64,000 nt of DNA from assembly GCF_021155765.1 (NCBI RefSeq), contig NC_060109.1, forward strand, positions 1,575,001 to 1,639,000. Direction: 5' to 3'. Source of the stretch: Diprion similis. Its lineage: Eukaryota > Arthropoda > Insecta > Hymenoptera > Diprionidae. A program made the position numbers and the translations under genes. Shown here in pieces: positions 61,661-64,000 of the stretch; the first letter of the stretch is position 1; each line of letters opens with the position of its first letter. Under the pieces are notes generated by a model, which was not told where the DNA came from, ran no database searches, and saw nothing but the letters and a program-made list of their open reading frames with translations.

Positions 61661-62892
61661 ATTTAATGAACTTTTTTAATACCTGTCCACTTCCTGGGAT
61701 TTTCGATTATTGGTACTTTGCCATAGTTTGTGTGAAGCTTTGAGAGAGTTCATGCATGTATAAATAATGCACGCGCAGTAGCGGTAAAAAAAAGTTATAT
61801 TATGTCCGATGGAATTCCTTTCCATGTTACTGCTACCAGACAATATTGCATGAAAATACGACGTTTTTTTTTTATTTTGAACCACTATAATGGACTCACT
61901 ATTACAAATCTTGGAAGTCTGACTTTGGATTCGTTATCGATGACCCAAAAATCTGCTTGTACCAATTTCTTCCGAAATCGGAATATTTTTAGCTTTTTGT
62001 CATCGATATTGAATCGCTATTTTCAAATTTGCAATCTGACCTCAGATCCATGATTAGCGACCCAAAAAACCTTACGACACTAATACTTATTCAAACCCGT
62101 TCATCCGTTTTTAAAACATAATCATTTTTATTTGATTTTTGGAATTTTATAATTTTAAAAAGTACTTGACCGATCAAAGCCAAAATCTAATCAGTCTTGA
62201 TTTGCGAAAATGATCGGAGGTGATTTTCCATGACCTTGAAATTTTGAGATCTATTGAAAAGTCAACTTTTCATTTTCGGGGTGATTACAACAACTTCCTT
62301 TTTACTCCGTACGAACAGAGAAACGGGAAGTTGAAAAGAAGCCGTTGTCAATATAATACATCAAAATCCAGAGTGAAACCTTATACGAAGAACATAACTG
62401 GAAGTGTTAGGTTATGACTTTGGCAGGGGAAAACAGTGCACAGCTAATGCTGCGCCAGCTATAGTTGTCTCTACTACAGCAAATCCACTATTTTGGATGA
62501 GTAAAATTATTCGCAATCTTCTTAAAATTACGAACAAATCATATATTATTACTAAATTTGCGTGCAATGAAGCTTATTCTAAAACAATTAATCAAGACTA
62601 TTTGGCTGCATCTGAAATGCGGCCTTGGAATATTGTGATGTGGAAAAAGATCGATTAAGCTTCTGTTGCTATAATCGAAAATCATCGCGTTCAGGAAAAA
62701 GTTTGGGAAACCATTTCGAAAGTATTGCACACGATCAATGATAAAAAAAATGTCAGTATTTACAAAGACGAAGATAATTTTCACGATAAAACATTAGAAC
62801 TAATCATGAATAATGATAAAATGAAATAATAAACAAATACAATTTGCAACGTAAGTTTGTTTTACACCACCGAGTAAAAGCAAGTTCAGTTC
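61661..62892. other. 3' spacer between the right ZIP copy and the GMC gene
   Basis: Aligns with the left unit except for its three extra segments. It contains foldback-family sequence near 61.91-62.07 kb. The last 200 bases are nearly identical to the left unit (two differences seen) and form the 3' UTR side of the GMC gene. No coding exon. Confidence 0.55.
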
Positions 62893-64000
62893 TTATTTTA
62901 CTTCCATGATGATGTCAGCGGCTCGTTCGGCCATCGCAATAATCACTGAGTTTGGCATACCGGAAACAGGGGATGGCAGAATACTGGCATCTACGATTCT
63001 CACCCCGTTGACTCCTATCACCCTAAAAAAGATTCAAAATGACATCATAGCCAGAAATAAAAGCTTAAATACAATTAACACTGCATGGTCTACTGATAAA
63101 TAGATTCCCAATTCAAGTACGTACTTTGGAAAAGTTTTCGCACGTTTCTTAGTGCAGTGAAAATGAATTCTTGACATTTCAACGACCGAAGTAACGAAGA
63201 CTCCAATTTAGAACTGACCTACCTGAGATATTCGTCCACCACTGCACCTTTGTCGTGTTTATTGCCCATCCGACAAGTCCCGCCAAAGTGATGACTGGTT
63301 AGACCTACGGTTCTCGTCAAACACTCCGTAAATTCCACGTTGGAGTAATCTGGTTTTAAATGGTTGCACTCATCCAGATCAGGAATGTGAGGTGTCACAC
63401 CCAACTCCATGAATTTGCGTGTTTTCAGGGTGTCCAGGGCCAGATTGATCGCTGCGAGAAATTACTCACGACATTAAAAATTGCTGTTTCCAGCCAGTGG
63501 CGCCAACTGAAGATGAGCAGATGAAGAATTGTTGTACCTTTGTGGGTACACGCGATGTCGTAATCGTTCTGAAGATATCTCGGATCGATTATTGGCGGAT
63601 CTGAGAAATGAGTTGACCCTAAAGTGATCCTTCCACGACTCTTCGGTTGCAAGCAATTGGCCAAGTAGATGAAACCTTCCTGTTTGGAATTATTATACGA
63701 AGGGAAAAGCGCCCTGAAAGTCTGAATTCCAGAAAATGATATCACGATCTGGTGTAGGTTCAAGTGTCACATAAAAAGCAAACATTCATCCGGAATCAAT
63801 CCTCGTTTTTACCATAGTATGAAAGTTGGCGATGTCTTTAAGCAAACTCTCGTCTGCTGATCCCATACCAAAAAGAACAATTCCACTTTGGCCTGTTATT
63901 CCTGTCCCCAAAATTGCGGTTGATGCTAAAAGTCCTGAAATTGATCGAAAAATGATAAAACGTAATTGTCATCTTTGGCATCAGAAGTGATACCCGTAAA
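62893..64000 (-). CDS. GMC oxidoreductase (glucose dehydrogenase-like), C-terminal exons, partial
   Basis: FAD-dependent glucose-methanol-choline oxidoreductase; the substrate cannot be told from this part. Exons in gene order within the window: 63813-63934, 63538-63721, 63223-63451, 62893-63022, all in phase. They carry 'ILGTGITGQSGIVLFGMG', 'QPKSRGRITLGSTHFSDPPI' with 'DPRYL', the His-containing 'TSHHFGGTCRMGNKHDKGAV' and the closing 'VNGVRIVDASILPSPVSG' plus 'AMAERAADII'. This is the expected order for the substrate-binding domain and the C-terminal return to the FAD domain. The N-terminal FAD-binding half lies beyond the window edge. Its last exon is duplicated at 58381-58510. Convergent with the ZIP gene. 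Confidence 0.9.

Larger units (their letters stand above)
59485..63085. repeat. Segmental duplication, right unit (about 3.6 kb)
   Basis: Collinear with 53155-58567 apart from the three segments missing here. Its right edge falls inside the intron before the GMC terminal exon, shortly after 'GCTTAAATACAATTAA'. The GMC gene continues uninterrupted beyond it, which suggests this unit keeps the ancestral ZIP/GMC junction. Confidence 0.9.

Overview
The window is nuclear DNA of an insect. It is AT-rich and intron-rich, with canonical GT-AG introns, dense homopolymer and microsatellite tracts, and many short inverted-repeat elements. The gene families (glucosylceramidase, sorbitol dehydrogenase, RIO kinase 2, ZIP zinc transporters, GMC oxidoreductase) and the repeat style fit Hymenoptera, but the order is an inference. 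The exon structures given here were built by hand from splice signals, reading phase and family similarity.

Layout. 1-15 kb is noncoding as far as I can see: a CAA-rich minisatellite (1.1-1.9 kb), an ATTC microsatellite, several foldback/MITE elements, a 185-bp tandem doublet and microsatellites. At 14.9-15.9 kb lie an unexplained open frame (+) and a convincing first exon with a signal peptide (-), possibly of a CNNM/unextended-type protein whose remainder would lie beyond the window. At 17.4-18.1 kb is a possible small multi-exon gene of unknown family. At 19.5-23.3 kb (+) is a complete seven-exon lysosomal glucosylceramidase (509 aa). At 25.9-35.2 kb (-) is a complete eight-exon sorbitol dehydrogenase (352 aa) with introns full of small elements; it is convergent with the glucosylceramidase. 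35-47 kb is mostly noncoding with MITEs and one weak exon candidate. At 47.5-50.1 kb (-) is a complete five-exon RIOK2 (499 aa). At 51.9-52.7 kb is a dead DNA transposon with long terminal inverted repeats and a broken mariner-type transposase.

53.2-63.1 kb is a tandem segmental duplication. Each unit carries an intact ZIP1/2/3-type zinc transporter gene (395 and 393 aa) followed by the last exon of a GMC oxidoreductase in opposite orientation. The right-hand unit joins the real GMC gene, which runs off the window end. In the left-hand unit that exon is an orphan, yet it is identical over all 130 bases.

Functionally these are ordinary housekeeping and metabolic genes with no operon logic. 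The most interesting signals are the asymmetric ZIP/GMC duplication, the repeated perfect GCGCATGCGC palindromes (NRF-1/erect-wing-like), at least one in a MITE arm and one upstream of sorbitol dehydrogenase, and several undescribed-looking inverted-repeat families. I found no CRISPR array, rRNA, tRNA or defence-type system.
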